Shown here piece after piece: positions 7,558-16,997 of a stretch of DNA of 45,668 nt (position 1 is the first letter of the stretch; every line of letters starts with the position of its first letter). This DNA is from a virus. Made by a program: the position numbers and the translations under genes. The stretch is taken from positions 1 through 45,668 of the IMG/VR virus record IMGVR_UViG_3300047550_001080; one strand, 5' to 3'. The notes under the pieces are model-generated. The model was not told the DNA's origin, made no database searches, and saw nothing but the letters and a program-made list of their open reading frames with translations.

Positions 7558-8478
7558 ATGAATTACGTTCAGCTTTATCAAGCAATACAAGATTATACAG
7601 AAACTACAGAACAACTTTTTGTAGCTAATATTCCTCGTTTTGTGCAAGAAGCTGAAGATAGAATTTATAACTCAGTTCAAATACCAGCATTGCGTAAAAA
7701 TGTAACTGGTAATTTTACAGCTGGTAATAAATACTTATCTTTACCAAATGATTGGTTAGCTAATTACTCATTGGCTGTAATTGATGCTAGTGGTAATTAT
7801 GAGTATTTATTAAATAAAGATGTAAACTATATTAGACAAGCATTCCCTAATCCAACATCTACAGGGCAACCTACACACTATGCTTTATTTGGACCACAAT
7901 ACTCAAATATAACTGAGTTATCTTTAATTGTAGGACCAACTCCAGATTCTAGTTATGGAGTAGAAATGCATTATTTTTACTATCCACCAACTATTGTTCA
8001 AGGTCAAATTGCAACATTTGGTTTTATTACTGGTGGTAGTGGATATGTAGCTGGTGTATACCCAGACGTAGCCCTAACTGGTGGTAATGGATCTGGTGCA
8101 GTTGCTACAATTACTGTAAATTCATCTGGTGTTGTTAGTGATGTATCATTAAAAGATGGTGGTCAATTCTATGCGGTTGGTAATGTATTATCAGCACCTA
8201 ATACATCATTAGGTAATAGCGGATCTGGATTCTCAATACCAGTTAATACAGTATCTAATTCATCTGGCACAAGTTGGTTAGGTGATAATTTTGACCCAGT
8301 ATTACTTTATGGCTCATTAAGAGAAGCTATGATCTTCCAAAAACAAGAGCCAGATATGATTAAAAATGTTGAAGATAAATACATGGAAGCTATGCAAGAG
8401 CTTAAACGTCTTGGTGATGGTCTTGAGCGTGGTGATGCTTATCGTGATGGACAGACTAAACTAAAGGTTAGAACATGA
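7558..8478 (+). CDS. Adaptor/connector protein, SU10 adaptor-like
   Basis: 306 residues. The N-terminal helices (LYQAIQDYTETTEQLF, NIPRFVQEAEDRIY) and the LPNDWLANYSLAV segment match the phage SU10-type adaptor family. A Gly/Ser/Thr-rich beta insertion spans about residues 155-240 (GSGYVAGVYPDVALTGG). The C-terminal helices (YGSLREAMIFQKQEPDMIK) close the core. This is a second connector protein besides the one at 5634. The next gene overlaps by four bases. Confidence 0.7.
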   Translation: MNYVQLYQAIQDYTETTEQLFVANIPRFVQEAEDRIYNSVQIPALRKNVTGNFTAGNKYLSLPNDWLANYSLAVIDASGNYEYLLNKDVNYIRQAFPNPTSTGQPTHYALFGPQYSNITELSLIVGPTPDSSYGVEMHYFYYPPTIVQGQIATFGFITGGSGYVAGVYPDVALTGGNGSGAVATITVNSSGVVSDVSLKDGGQFYAVGNVLSAPNTSLGNSGSGFSIPVNTVSNSSGTSWLGDNFDPVLLYGSLREAMIFQKQEPDMIKNVEDKYMEAMQELKRLGDGLERGDAYRDGQTKLKVRT

Positions 8479-8897
8479 TTGTACAAACAGCTTGCACAGT
8501 CTTTAAATTTAACTTAATCAGCGGAGCAGAAGACTTTAATAGCCCTTCTCCATATGTGTATAAAATAGCTTTATATAACGCAAATGCTGATTTAAACAAT
8601 ACAACTACTGCTTATACAACTACAAATGAAGTGACTGGCACTGGATATACTGCTGGAGGTATTGCACTTACCCCAGTAGTAGGAAGCGACACTACAAACA
8701 ATGTTGCCTATGTATCATTTAGTAATGTGACATGGAATCCAGCAAGCTTTACCTGTAGGGGTGCTTTGATTTATAATAGCACTACTGGAGCAGCAGTAGC
8801 AGTATTAAATTTTGGATCTGATAAAACAGCCACCACTAGCTTTACAATCCAATTTCCATCAGCAACATCAACCAGCGCAATACTAAGAATTAATTAA
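8475..8897 (+). CDS. Virion structural protein, beta-rich
   Basis: 140 residues; ATGA overlap with the adaptor gene suggests translational coupling. Sequence such as YVYKIALYNANADLNNTTTAY and VTWNPASFTCRGALIY resembles small tail or neck proteins found directly after adaptor genes in environmental podovirus-like contigs. A beta-sandwich is likely. No enzymatic motif. Confidence 0.55.
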   Translation: MIVQTACTVFKFNLISGAEDFNSPSPYVYKIALYNANADLNNTTTAYTTTNEVTGTGYTAGGIALTPVVGSDTTNNVAYVSFSNVTWNPASFTCRGALIYNSTTGAAVAVLNFGSDKTATTSFTIQFPSATSTSAILRIN

Positions 8898-8907
8898 GGA
8901 GAAACAT

Positions 8908-9510
8908 ATGATTAAAGAAACAGGCGGATTTGGCGATCAAGTTATTGCTACGCTCAATACAAATGCCATCTCAGCAGAAGATATGGGAGTTGCAGGTCAC
9001 TACTATGTCTTATGTAAAGATGCAAACGGCAATGTTAAATGGGAAGAAGAATTTCCTAATTTAGTAGTTGCTGTAGGTAAACAATTAATGCTTGATACTC
9101 TATTAAGAACATCAGGCACATACACAACTGTAGGCCCATTCTTAGGTCTTATTGGTAACAGCACTACATATGCAGCAGCTGATACTATGACATCTAAAAC
9201 ATGGACAGAGTTCACTAACTACACAGTAGGTGGTTCAGCAGTGCGTGGTACAGCAGTATTTTCTGCGGCTACATCATCTGGTACAACACCTTCTAACGTA
9301 ACAACATCAGCGGCTACATCTATCACATACACCATTACTGGTGCTGGTGGTACAGTTTATGGTTGCTTCCTTGTTACTGGTTCAGGTGCTGTGAATACAT
9401 TAAGCTCAACAGCTGGTACATTATATTCTGAAGGTAATTTTACTACTTCTAAATCAGTTACGGCTGGCGATACAGTAGCAGTTACATACTCAACAACAGC
9501 AACATCATAA
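8908..9510 (+). CDS. Virion structural protein
   Basis: 200 residues with an AAGGAG site. It opens MIKETGGFGDQVIATLN; a central KDANGNVKWEEEFPNLVV segment is followed by a Thr/Ser/Gly-rich beta region that includes GTVYGCFLVTGSGAVN. Related proteins occur between adaptor and fibre genes in similar phages. It may be a tail baseplate or capsid-fibre component. Specific role not recognised. Confidence 0.55.
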   Translation: MIKETGGFGDQVIATLNTNAISAEDMGVAGHYYVLCKDANGNVKWEEEFPNLVVAVGKQLMLDTLLRTSGTYTTVGPFLGLIGNSTTYAAADTMTSKTWTEFTNYTVGGSAVRGTAVFSAATSSGTTPSNVTTSAATSITYTITGAGGTVYGCFLVTGSGAVNTLSSTAGTLYSEGNFTTSKSVTAGDTVAVTYSTTATS

Positions 9511-9521
9511 TAAGTAATTAA

Positions 9522-9552
9522 GTTTAGGCTTGTATATTGTTATGAGCCTAAC
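9522..9552 (+). terminator. Hairpin between structural genes
   Basis: TTAGGCT (9524-9530) pairs with AGCCTAA (9545-9551) around a 14-base AT-rich loop, and G9522/C9552 can extend the stem past a bulge. No U-tract follows, so it may be an RNA-processing or stability hairpin, not a true terminator. Confidence 0.35.
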
Positions 9553-9569
9553 TATTACTTTATCCAATT

Positions 9570-9788
9570 ATGAAAAGCGCTGTTATCAGCAGAGACACAA
9601 ATGTAGTTGAAAACATTATTATGGCTGATCCATCGGATTTATGGCCATTCCCTCACACATTCTTAGTTTTAGTTCCTGACGATTTACCCGTTAATATAGG
9701 TGATACATATGTAGAACCTAATTTTTATAATGCAAACGGGGATATTGTTACGCCTATACAACCTACACCACCTGAGGAACCTATTTAA
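9570..9788 (+). CDS. Small tail-region protein
   Basis: 72 residues, mildly acidic, ending PTPPEEPI. It contains VENIIMADPSDLWPFPHTF and VNIGDTYVEPNFYNANGDIV, the type of strand-turn sequence seen in short phage proteins that precede fibre genes. No clear Shine-Dalgarno precedes ATG 9570; an internal Met at residue 18 also lacks one, so the longer form is kept. The stop overlaps the giant fibre start by one base. Confidence 0.5.
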   Translation: MKSAVISRDTNVVENIIMADPSDLWPFPHTFLVLVPDDLPVNIGDTYVEPNFYNANGDIVTPIQPTPPEEPI

Positions 9789-12700
9789 TGGCTGATAGAT
9801 ACTGGGTTGGTGGAACAGCCGACTGGAATGGAACTGCTGGTACTAAATGGGCTTTAACATCTGGTGGTGCTGGCGGTCAAGCAGTCCCTACAACTGCTGA
9901 TGATGTATTCTTTGATGGCGGTTCTGGTGCGGTTACTTGTACAATTGCTAATGGTAACACAGGTGCTAAATCCATTAATTGCACAGGGTTTACAGGCACT
10001 ATTACAGGAACAGCAAATATTACTGTAGCTGGTAGCATTACACTTGTTGCTGGTCAAACTTATACTCATACAGGAACAGTAACACTTACAGGAACAGGGA
10101 CTCTTACAACTGCTGGTAAAACATTTAGTGGTGTCACAGTAAATGGTTCAGGTATTACAGTTACTTTAGGTGATGCTTTAAATATTGATATCAGGGTTTT
10201 AACAATTACGCAAGGTACATTTACCACTTCAGGTAGCAATTATAATGTAACAGCAGGCAATTTAGTTTCTAATAATTCTAATACAAGAACAATTACATTA
10301 AATGGTAGCACTATTACCTTATCAGCAGGTACTGCAAATACATTAGCTTTTCAAACATCTACAAATTTAACTTTTAATGCTGGCACATCTACTATTAATT
10401 GTACAAATCCTAATGTAGAATTTAATGGTGGTGGGCAAACATTTTATAATGTAACAATTGGCGATACTCAAAATAATAGTCATATTATGACTGGTGCTAA
10501 TACATTTAATAATTTAACTATAAATAATCGTAATAGTAATGGTACAAACAGATTCTCATTAGCAGCAAATATCACTGTAAATGGAACATTTACTTGTAAT
10601 GGAACACAGACATCAGTTCCAAGAAGAGTATGGATTAGGTCAAATGTATTTGGTACAAATAGAACAATAACTGCTGCAGCCATTAGTATATTTGGCACAG
10701 ACTTTAGAAATATTACAGGAGCAGGTGCAGCCTCATGGTCAGATAGTTCAAGAACAAATTATTGGGGAGATGCTGGAGGAAATTCTGGCATTACTTTTGC
10801 TACAGGTAGAAGTGCTTATTGGAATTTAGCAGGGACACAAAGTTGGGCAGCAAACGGTTGGGCATTAACTAATAATGGAACTCCAGCAGCAGCTAATTAT
10901 CCTCTAGTTCAAGATACCGCTACATTTACTGAAGCAGGTTCTGCTGGAACAGTACAACTAGATACGCAAGGTCAAATGATAGGTAATCTAACAATGGCTG
11001 ATGGAGTGTCTAATCGTACTAGTGCCATGACATTAAACTTTTTTGCTGCTGACCAAGATAACTATTTTGGAAACATCACACTATTTAGCAACCTAACTCT
11101 TACTGGTGGTACTAAATCCATGAGGTTGTCTGGATATGCAAATACGCAACAAATCACTACTGCAGGTGTTAATTTATCTGTAGTAAATATAAATACACAG
11201 GAAGGGTATAATAATACAGTTCAACTTCAAGATAACTTGTTGTTAGGCTCTAGTAGAACATTATCTCTTTTAAACCAGTCCACATTTAATGCTAATAATT
11301 TTAATGTAACAGCAGGTTTATTTGTTGTAAATAACTCAAGTTTATTTGGATTAACAGAGGGAACTACAAAAACACTTACAATGGGTTCTGGTACTTGGAC
11401 TTTATCAGGAACTGGAACAGTTTGGAATTTAGTTACAACAACTGGACTTACATTTAATAAAAACACTGCCAATATTGTATTATCTGATACATCTACAACA
11501 GCTAGAACTTTTGCAGGTGGGGGTCTTACCTATAATAAATTAACCATTGGTGGTGCAACAGGAACATCTACATTAACGATTACAGGTGCAAATACATTTA
11601 GTGAATTAGCTTCAACAAAAACAGTAGCCCATACAATTAGCTTTACAAATGGATCTACTAATACTATTACTACTTGGTCTATAACAGGTACAAGCGGTAA
11701 TGTAGTTACAGTTAATTCAACATCTAGTGGAAATACCGCTACAGTATCAGTTACAAACAAAACAAGTAGTATAGACTATTTATCTGTTAAAGATATTAAT
11801 GCAGTTAATGTAGCACCCTATACATTTTATGTTGGAGCAAATTCTACTAATGATGGTAATAATACAGGCGTTGCTTTTGTTGCATCTACCTATAATGCTT
11901 ATTTATTAACTTCAGGTACTTCATGGACAGTTCCTTCTGGATGGAATAATTCAAATAATAGTATATATCTTCTTGGAGCTGGTGGAGGAGGTTCTGGTAA
12001 TTCTATAGGTACTACAACAGCAAATAGAGTAGGTGGAGCTGGAGGTGGAGGTGGGGGATATTCTGTATCGTCTAACTTAACCTATACTGCAGGTAATACT
12101 GTTTATTATACAATTGGGTCAGGAGGAACGGGTGCTGCAGGAGCTACAGCAAGTGGTACTTCTACAGGAGGTACAGGAGGTACAACATATTGGGGGAATG
12201 CCTATCCTGTATATATAGCCGATGCTAAAACACAAACTACAGGGACGCCATCAAGTATAACAATTAATGTCCCTACAGGTACAGCAAATGGTGACCTGAT
12301 GATAATGCTTATTCAATTAGGTGCAACAGGAAATACAATTACCACTCCATCTGGATGGACTTCTGGAGGAAGTACAACAGTAAACTCACGAGCAATTTTT
12401 TATAGAATTGCTTCATCCGAACCCGCAAGCTATACAGTTACTTTATCTGGTGGGGTAAATTCAGGGGGGTATATTCTTACGTATAGGAATGCAGTATTTG
12501 GTGGGTTAGGTACTGCTAGTGCATTAGCAAATCCTGTTGTGGCTCCTAGTGTTACTACTACGTTACAAAATAATGCTTTAGCATTTGCATGGTATTCTCA
12601 AACTAATGCAGGTGTTACATTTACAACACCTACAGGATGGACAGCACTAGATTCAGATAGTGATGGAGTTTCACCCTCAAGTGCTATATTTTATAAAACT

Positions 12701-15073
12701 ATGGCTAATCCAGGCGCAACTGGAACGGCTTCATCTACTGCATCTTCAGGCACTTCATATGCATGGCAATTTTATATTTACCCGACAACTAATTATATAC
12801 AAGAAGCATCGGGTGGCGCTGGAGGTGTTGCTACTGGAGGTACTACTACCACAGGTGGAGCTGGAGGTACAGGTAAAGGATATCCTACTTTTATAGCGGG
12901 AACAGAATCTACAGCTACAACAACACCTACAACAATAGATGTTCCTACAGGTACTATTAATGGTGACCTAATGATAATGTACTTACAGGCGACTAATACT
13001 GGTGCTACTTATACAACACCTTCTGGATGGACAAGTATTACTCCAGCAACTACACAAGGTTCAGGTATTTTTTATAAAACAGCGTCATCTGAACCTGCAA
13101 ATTATAGTGTAGTTCATGCGGGGGGTCTTTCAGCCGTTGGAACTATTTCTACTTTTAGAAATGCATCATACGATACGATAAGTTCAACTTGGAGTAGTAG
13201 TAATTCACCTCCTGTTGCAAGTGCGATTACTGTAGCTAACAATAATAGTGCGCTATTATGGCTATGGAGAAATACAGCTACAACAACTACGATAACGTAC
13301 CCTACTGGTTTTACAGAAATTAATACATATAGTTCTACTACACTTAATATGGGACTTGCGTATGAAAATACAATAGCTTCGGGTAGTACAGGTACTATTT
13401 CAGCAGTATCAACATCCCAATCATCAAGAGCATTACTTATTTCAATAGGCCCTAAAGCTGTCACTTCTTCTACGGGAGGTACTGGAGGTACATCAACAGC
13501 TTCTACAACTACTGGCGCTTGTGGTGGAGGTGGAGGTGGGGGTGCTGCAGGCCCTAGTGGCAATGGAGGTAATGGTGGTATTGGTTCTACAGGTGCTTCA
13601 GGTTCTGTAACTGCTGGTGGCGGAGGTGGTGGTAACGGTGGTGGTACAGCGGGTGGTAATGCTTCTACAAGTACTGGTGGCACAGGAGGTAATAATGCCC
13701 TAGGTACAGGTGGTGGCGCATCTGGAGTAGCAGGTACATTTGGTGGTGGAGGCGGTGGTAGTAATAACGGTAATGGTACTAATGGTGGTACAGGTATTGA
13801 TATACAGAATACTGTAGGTGGCGGTGGCGGTTCAGGTGGCGCATCTGGTGCTAATAATAGTACTGCAACTCCTGGAAGTTATGGAGCTGGAGCCTCAGGT
13901 TCAGGAAGTCCTGCAACAAATTCTACTCAAACTGGTGGTACAGGTACACAGGGCGCTATCTTTATTATTTATGCAAATAGTAATACTAACTACACTGATA
14001 GCATCACAGAGAATAGTAGCTTGGCTGATGTATTAACTTTATTAGCTCAGTTTAGTGTAAATGCTACTGAGAATACTACTATGGCTGACATACAAACAGT
14101 CACTGGTGCATTTACATTTAATATTACAGAAAATAGTAATTTAGCAGATGTTATTACAATTATATTAGGGTTTAGCTTTAATATTACAGAAGATGTGGTA
14201 TTAGGTGACACAGAAACAATAGGAAGCTCATATAGTTTAACCTTGTCAGAAAATGTAACTATAGAAGACTTTAATAGTATTTTAGCTACATTTGCAGGCA
14301 ATATCACAGAAAATATTACTTTAGCTGATTTAAATTCATTAGTTGCTGACTTTTTAGCATCTATTACAGAAGATAATATTGTCCAAGATGTTGTAACAGT
14401 TTCAGCTAATTTAGCAGCACTTATTACTGAGAATGTAGATTTAGCAGATGTAAACGTTGCTGGATTGGTGGTGTCTTTAACACGCACAGAACCTTTTACT
14501 TCAGCAGAAACAGAATCTATTACAGCTCAATTCTCAAGCTCAAGAACTGAAAATACTACACTAGCTGATGTAAGAGGATCACAAACTAATTTTGGAACAT
14601 CAAGAGCAGAAAATTCTACATTAAATGATGCAAAATCTATACGTGCTGACTTCCTATCAAGTATTACAGAAAATGTAGATTTAGCCGATTTACAAACTGT
14701 TGTATCTGCATTTATTCAAAGTATTTCTGAAGCAACAACTATAGCAGATATATTAGTTATTGGATCAGCATTTGCTGATTCTATTGCAGAAAACATTACA
14801 GTAGAAGAGTCTATGTCAGCTGGATTACAGATCTTATTTGATATTATAGAGAATTTAAACCCAGAAGATTTAGAAAACATACAGGCAAGTTTCGTAGTTA
14901 GCGTTTTAGAAACTTTAGCTATTTTAGATATTGCTATTACTACTGGATGGGTGGTTATTAATGATGACCAAAGCTTATCTTGGGCAACTATAGATAATAC
15001 GGCAGGAACCACTTGGAACACTATAAATAGCGATAATTTGACCAACTGGAACACAATTAACAATAGTCAATAG
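9788..15073 (+). CDS. Giant tail fibre / adhesin, 1761 residues
   Basis: Residues 4-22 (RYWVGGTADWNGTAGTKWA) begin a Thr/Asn-rich region of likely beta-helix (about 1-720); a second, weaker copy of the opening motif starts near residue 343 (AYWNLAGTQSWAANGWALT). Residues about 725-805 are a Gly-rich fibre domain (YLLGAGGGGSG). Two related domains marked VPTGTxNGDLMIM follow at about 808-1008 and 1031-1226, then a Gly-rich stretch to about 1398. Residues 1405-1724 are sixteen exact 20-residue repeats, followed by a short tail with three WxTI motifs. This architecture suits receptor binding on the cell surface. No catalytic site or intramolecular chaperone is recognised. Confidence 0.75.
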   Translation: MADRYWVGGTADWNGTAGTKWALTSGGAGGQAVPTTADDVFFDGGSGAVTCTIANGNTGAKSINCTGFTGTITGTANITVAGSITLVAGQTYTHTGTVTLTGTGTLTTAGKTFSGVTVNGSGITVTLGDALNIDIRVLTITQGTFTTSGSNYNVTAGNLVSNNSNTRTITLNGSTITLSAGTANTLAFQTSTNLTFNAGTSTINCTNPNVEFNGGGQTFYNVTIGDTQNNSHIMTGANTFNNLTINNRNSNGTNRFSLAANITVNGTFTCNGTQTSVPRRVWIRSNVFGTNRTITAAAISIFGTDFRNITGAGAASWSDSSRTNYWGDAGGNSGITFATGRSAYWNLAGTQSWAANGWALTNNGTPAAANYPLVQDTATFTEAGSAGTVQLDTQGQMIGNLTMADGVSNRTSAMTLNFFAADQDNYFGNITLFSNLTLTGGTKSMRLSGYANTQQITTAGVNLSVVNINTQEGYNNTVQLQDNLLLGSSRTLSLLNQSTFNANNFNVTAGLFVVNNSSLFGLTEGTTKTLTMGSGTWTLSGTGTVWNLVTTTGLTFNKNTANIVLSDTSTTARTFAGGGLTYNKLTIGGATGTSTLTITGANTFSELASTKTVAHTISFTNGSTNTITTWSITGTSGNVVTVNSTSSGNTATVSVTNKTSSIDYLSVKDINAVNVAPYTFYVGANSTNDGNNTGVAFVASTYNAYLLTSGTSWTVPSGWNNSNNSIYLLGAGGGGSGNSIGTTTANRVGGAGGGGGGYSVSSNLTYTAGNTVYYTIGSGGTGAAGATASGTSTGGTGGTTYWGNAYPVYIADAKTQTTGTPSSITINVPTGTANGDLMIMLIQLGATGNTITTPSGWTSGGSTTVNSRAIFYRIASSEPASYTVTLSGGVNSGGYILTYRNAVFGGLGTASALANPVVAPSVTTTLQNNALAFAWYSQTNAGVTFTTPTGWTALDSDSDGVSPSSAIFYKTMANPGATGTASSTASSGTSYAWQFYIYPTTNYIQEASGGAGGVATGGTTTTGGAGGTGKGYPTFIAGTESTATTTPTTIDVPTGTINGDLMIMYLQATNTGATYTTPSGWTSITPATTQGSGIFYKTASSEPANYSVVHAGGLSAVGTISTFRNASYDTISSTWSSSNSPPVASAITVANNNSALLWLWRNTATTTTITYPTGFTEINTYSSTTLNMGLAYENTIASGSTGTISAVSTSQSSRALLISIGPKAVTSSTGGTGGTSTASTTTGACGGGGGGGAAGPSGNGGNGGIGSTGASGSVTAGGGGGGNGGGTAGGNASTSTGGTGGNNALGTGGGASGVAGTFGGGGGGSNNGNGTNGGTGIDIQNTVGGGGGSGGASGANNSTATPGSYGAGASGSGSPATNSTQTGGTGTQGAIFIIYANSNTNYTDSITENSSLADVLTLLAQFSVNATENTTMADIQTVTGAFTFNITENSNLADVITIILGFSFNITEDVVLGDTETIGSSYSLTLSENVTIEDFNSILATFAGNITENITLADLNSLVADFLASITEDNIVQDVVTVSANLAALITENVDLADVNVAGLVVSLTRTEPFTSAETESITAQFSSSRTENTTLADVRGSQTNFGTSRAENSTLNDAKSIRADFLSSITENVDLADLQTVVSAFIQSISEATTIADILVIGSAFADSIAENITVEESMSAGLQILFDIIENLNPEDLENIQASFVVSVLETLAILDIAITTGWVVINDDQSLSWATIDNTAGTTWNTINSDNLTNWNTINNSQ
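12209..12810 (+). repeat. Duplicated fibre domain, copy 1
   Basis: Encodes about 200 residues beginning near PVYIADAKTQTTGTPSSI and including VPTGTANGDLMIMLIQ, TTPSGWTSGG and FYRIASSEPASYTV. The same series of motifs recurs in copy 2 (12880-13465). Both copies lie between Gly-rich segments. Boundaries are approximate. Confidence 0.7.
12880..13465 (+). repeat. Duplicated fibre domain, copy 2
   Basis: Encodes VPTGTINGDLMIMYLQ, TTPSGWTSITP and FYKTASSEPANYSV in the same order as copy 1, with clear protein similarity but diverged DNA, so the duplication is old. It is followed by the long Gly-rich segment. Boundaries are approximate. Confidence 0.7.
14000..14959 (+). repeat. Sixteen tandem 60-bp units (20-residue TEN..LADV repeats)
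   Basis: Each unit encodes 20 residues with the pattern [ST]-I-T-E-N-x-x-L-A-D-V/L-x(6)-F-x-x, for example NITENSNLADVITIILGFSF. All sixteen keep exactly 20 residues with no insertion. The acidic E and D positions and the small/hydrophobic positions are the best conserved. The DNA is diverged between units, so it is an old, selected protein repeat rather than a recent expansion. Confidence 0.9.
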
Positions 15074-15092
15074 GGTAAAAAATGGCTATAAT
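15064..15092 (+). promoter_or_regulatory. Promoter before the fibre cluster
   Basis: A perfect TATAAT at 15087-15092 lies 17 bases after TAGTCA (15064-15069), which matches four of six bases of the -35 consensus. It sits in the 42-base gap between the giant fibre and the next gene, followed by AAGG. Confidence 0.6.
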
Positions 15093-15115
15093 ATACACAT
15101 AAATAAGGACTTTCT

Positions 15116-16501
15116 ATGGCATCCACCTACTCAAACAGCTTACGTATTCAGCTTATTGGCACAGGCGACCAATCTGGTGTCTGGGGTACAAGCACAAATA
15201 CCAACTTAGGTACACTAATAGAGCAAGCTATTACTGGTGTACAATCTATTACACTTTCTGGATCTACTTATACCCTTACAAGTTATAATGGTATTAGTGA
15301 CGAAGCTAGAAATGCCGTATTGTCATTTACTGGATCTTTGTCAGCAAACTGTACAGTATATGCACCAGCCTATAATAAAGTGTATATTGTAAAAAATGGC
15401 ACCACTGGCGGTCAAACTGTTACGATGTCAGTTGGAGCTGGATCAACTGTAGTTATTCCAAATGGTCAGACATATATTGTATACACAGACGGATCTAACT
15501 TTTATTCAGCGTCTAACTATACATCATCTAATGTATCTATTACTGGCGGTACAATTGATGGCACAGTTATTGGTGGAACGACACCAGCCAATGGATCATT
15601 CTATGATTTAACTGCATATAACACAGCAACATTTGGTGTATCTAATGCAGCAAGAACAGTTACATTTACAAGTGCATCTCCAACTGTAGTTACTGTAGCA
15701 TCTGGTACAAGACCAATCACAAACGCACAAGTTACATTTACATCTAGTGGCACATTACCTTCTGGCATTATTGCTGGAACTACATATTATGTGGTACCAA
15801 TTAATTCAACTCAATTTAATTTATCTACAACTTCTGGTGGTGCAGCAGATGTTAATACATTAAGTACTGGTACTGGCACTATTTCAATGGTAACAAACTC
15901 AAGTGTTACCTTTAATACTTCAACTGCCATTGTACCAAACAATTTAACATTTAGTGGCACTGGTGCTATTACATTACCAAATGGTACTACTGCGCAACAA
16001 CCAGGATCATCTACAAATGGTATGATTCGTTACAACACAAGTATTTTAAGCTTTGAAGGATATACAAATGGTGTATGGACACCACTAGGAACGTCTAATA
16101 CAACAACATTAGGCTTTTGGCAAAATAAACAACTTATCTCTGTAACCCAAGCAATTAGTTCTGGATATAGTGCTACAAGTGCTGGCCCTGTTACATTATC
16201 ACCGCCTATTGCACCTCAAACAGTAACAATTACTATTGCTGTTCCTGGCGTATTTACAGTGCCAACAACAGCTTTACCTGCAGGTACTAGCGTTGTATTA
16301 ACCACAACAGGCGCATTACCTACTGGTCTTACAGCAGGCGTTACTTATTATGTTTTAAATCCATCTGGATTGACTTTCCAACTTTCAACATCACCTACTG
16401 GATCAGCTATTACAACATCTGGAACACAATCAGGAACTCATACAGTAACACCTACAGTATTCGTTACAGTTCCTAGTGGTTCACGATGGGTAATCTTATA
16501 A
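15116..16501 (+). CDS. Tail fibre / virion protein
   Basis: 461 residues. The N-terminus (ASTYSNSLRIQLIGTGDQSG then VWGTSTNTNLG) is a common phage tail-protein opening of the form 'TxSxLRLxLxxTGxxxGxWG'. It contains two versions of a beta module marked LPxGxxAGxTYYV; the C-terminal version (residues about 366-446) is about three-quarters identical to a module in the gene at 19601. Likely a fibre or fibre-base protein. AAGGAC precedes the ATG and a promoter lies just upstream. Confidence 0.65.
   Translation: MASTYSNSLRIQLIGTGDQSGVWGTSTNTNLGTLIEQAITGVQSITLSGSTYTLTSYNGISDEARNAVLSFTGSLSANCTVYAPAYNKVYIVKNGTTGGQTVTMSVGAGSTVVIPNGQTYIVYTDGSNFYSASNYTSSNVSITGGTIDGTVIGGTTPANGSFYDLTAYNTATFGVSNAARTVTFTSASPTVVTVASGTRPITNAQVTFTSSGTLPSGIIAGTTYYVVPINSTQFNLSTTSGGAADVNTLSTGTGTISMVTNSSVTFNTSTAIVPNNLTFSGTGAITLPNGTTAQQPGSSTNGMIRYNTSILSFEGYTNGVWTPLGTSNTTTLGFWQNKQLISVTQAISSGYSATSAGPVTLSPPIAPQTVTITIAVPGVFTVPTTALPAGTSVVLTTTGALPTGLTAGVTYYVLNPSGLTFQLSTSPTGSAITTSGTQSGTHTVTPTVFVTVPSGSRWVIL
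16211..16453 (+). repeat. 81-residue beta module, copy A
   Basis: Begins APQTVTITIAVPGVFTVP and ends TSGTQSGTHTVTP. It aligns without gaps to the module at 20036-20278 in a different gene, with roughly 60 of 81 residues identical by eye. Such modules are exchanged between phage structural proteins. Confidence 0.8.
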
Positions 16502-16510
16502 GGATAAAAT

Positions 16511-16987
16511 ATGGCATCAACCATTAATGCATCTACAACAAGTGGAATTATACAAACAGCAGACTCTTCTGGTGTATTACAATTACAAACAAGTAATACA
16601 ACAGCAGTTACTGTAGATACATCACAAAATACATATATTCAAGGTGGTGTATTGTGGGAAAAATCTCCAGCACCAACATCTAAATCAGCAGTTGCTACAT
16701 TAACAGCAGCTGAAGTTGCGGCAGTTATTATTAATACGACTGGTACTACTTATACAGTTACACTTCCAACAGGAACTCAATTAGATACTTACTTTAGTGG
16801 CGCTCCAACTACAAACATAGCATTTGATTTCTATGTAGTTAATACTGCATCTGGCACAATTACAATTGCTGTAGGTGCTTCTGGCATGACATCCGTAGGA
16901 ACTTTAACAGTTACTGCTGGCGTATCTGCTCAGTTTAGATTAAGACGAACAGCAGCAAATACTTACATTTTATATAGATTAGGCTAA
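16511..16987 (+). CDS. Fibre-cluster virion protein
   Basis: 158 residues, with an AAGGAT site. The opening (ASTINASTTSGIIQTADSSG) and a VLQLQTSN segment are typical of trimeric fibre N-termini. The C-terminal half (FDFYVVNTASGTITIAVGAS) looks like a beta-sandwich head. It is one of five short fibre-like genes in a row, which suggests a multi-protein fibre or exchangeable receptor-binding tips. Confidence 0.55.
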   Translation: MASTINASTTSGIIQTADSSGVLQLQTSNTTAVTVDTSQNTYIQGGVLWEKSPAPTSKSAVATLTAAEVAAVIINTTGTTYTVTLPTGTQLDTYFSGAPTTNIAFDFYVVNTASGTITIAVGASGMTSVGTLTVTAGVSAQFRLRRTAANTYILYRLG

Positions 16988-16997
16988 GGAAAATAAT

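Noticed and set aside
13114-13683. 189-residue Pro/Val-rich ORF on the minus strand
   Set aside because: It is the reverse reading of the Gly-rich part of the fibre gene; GGN codons read backwards give Pro-rich frames. No ribosome site.
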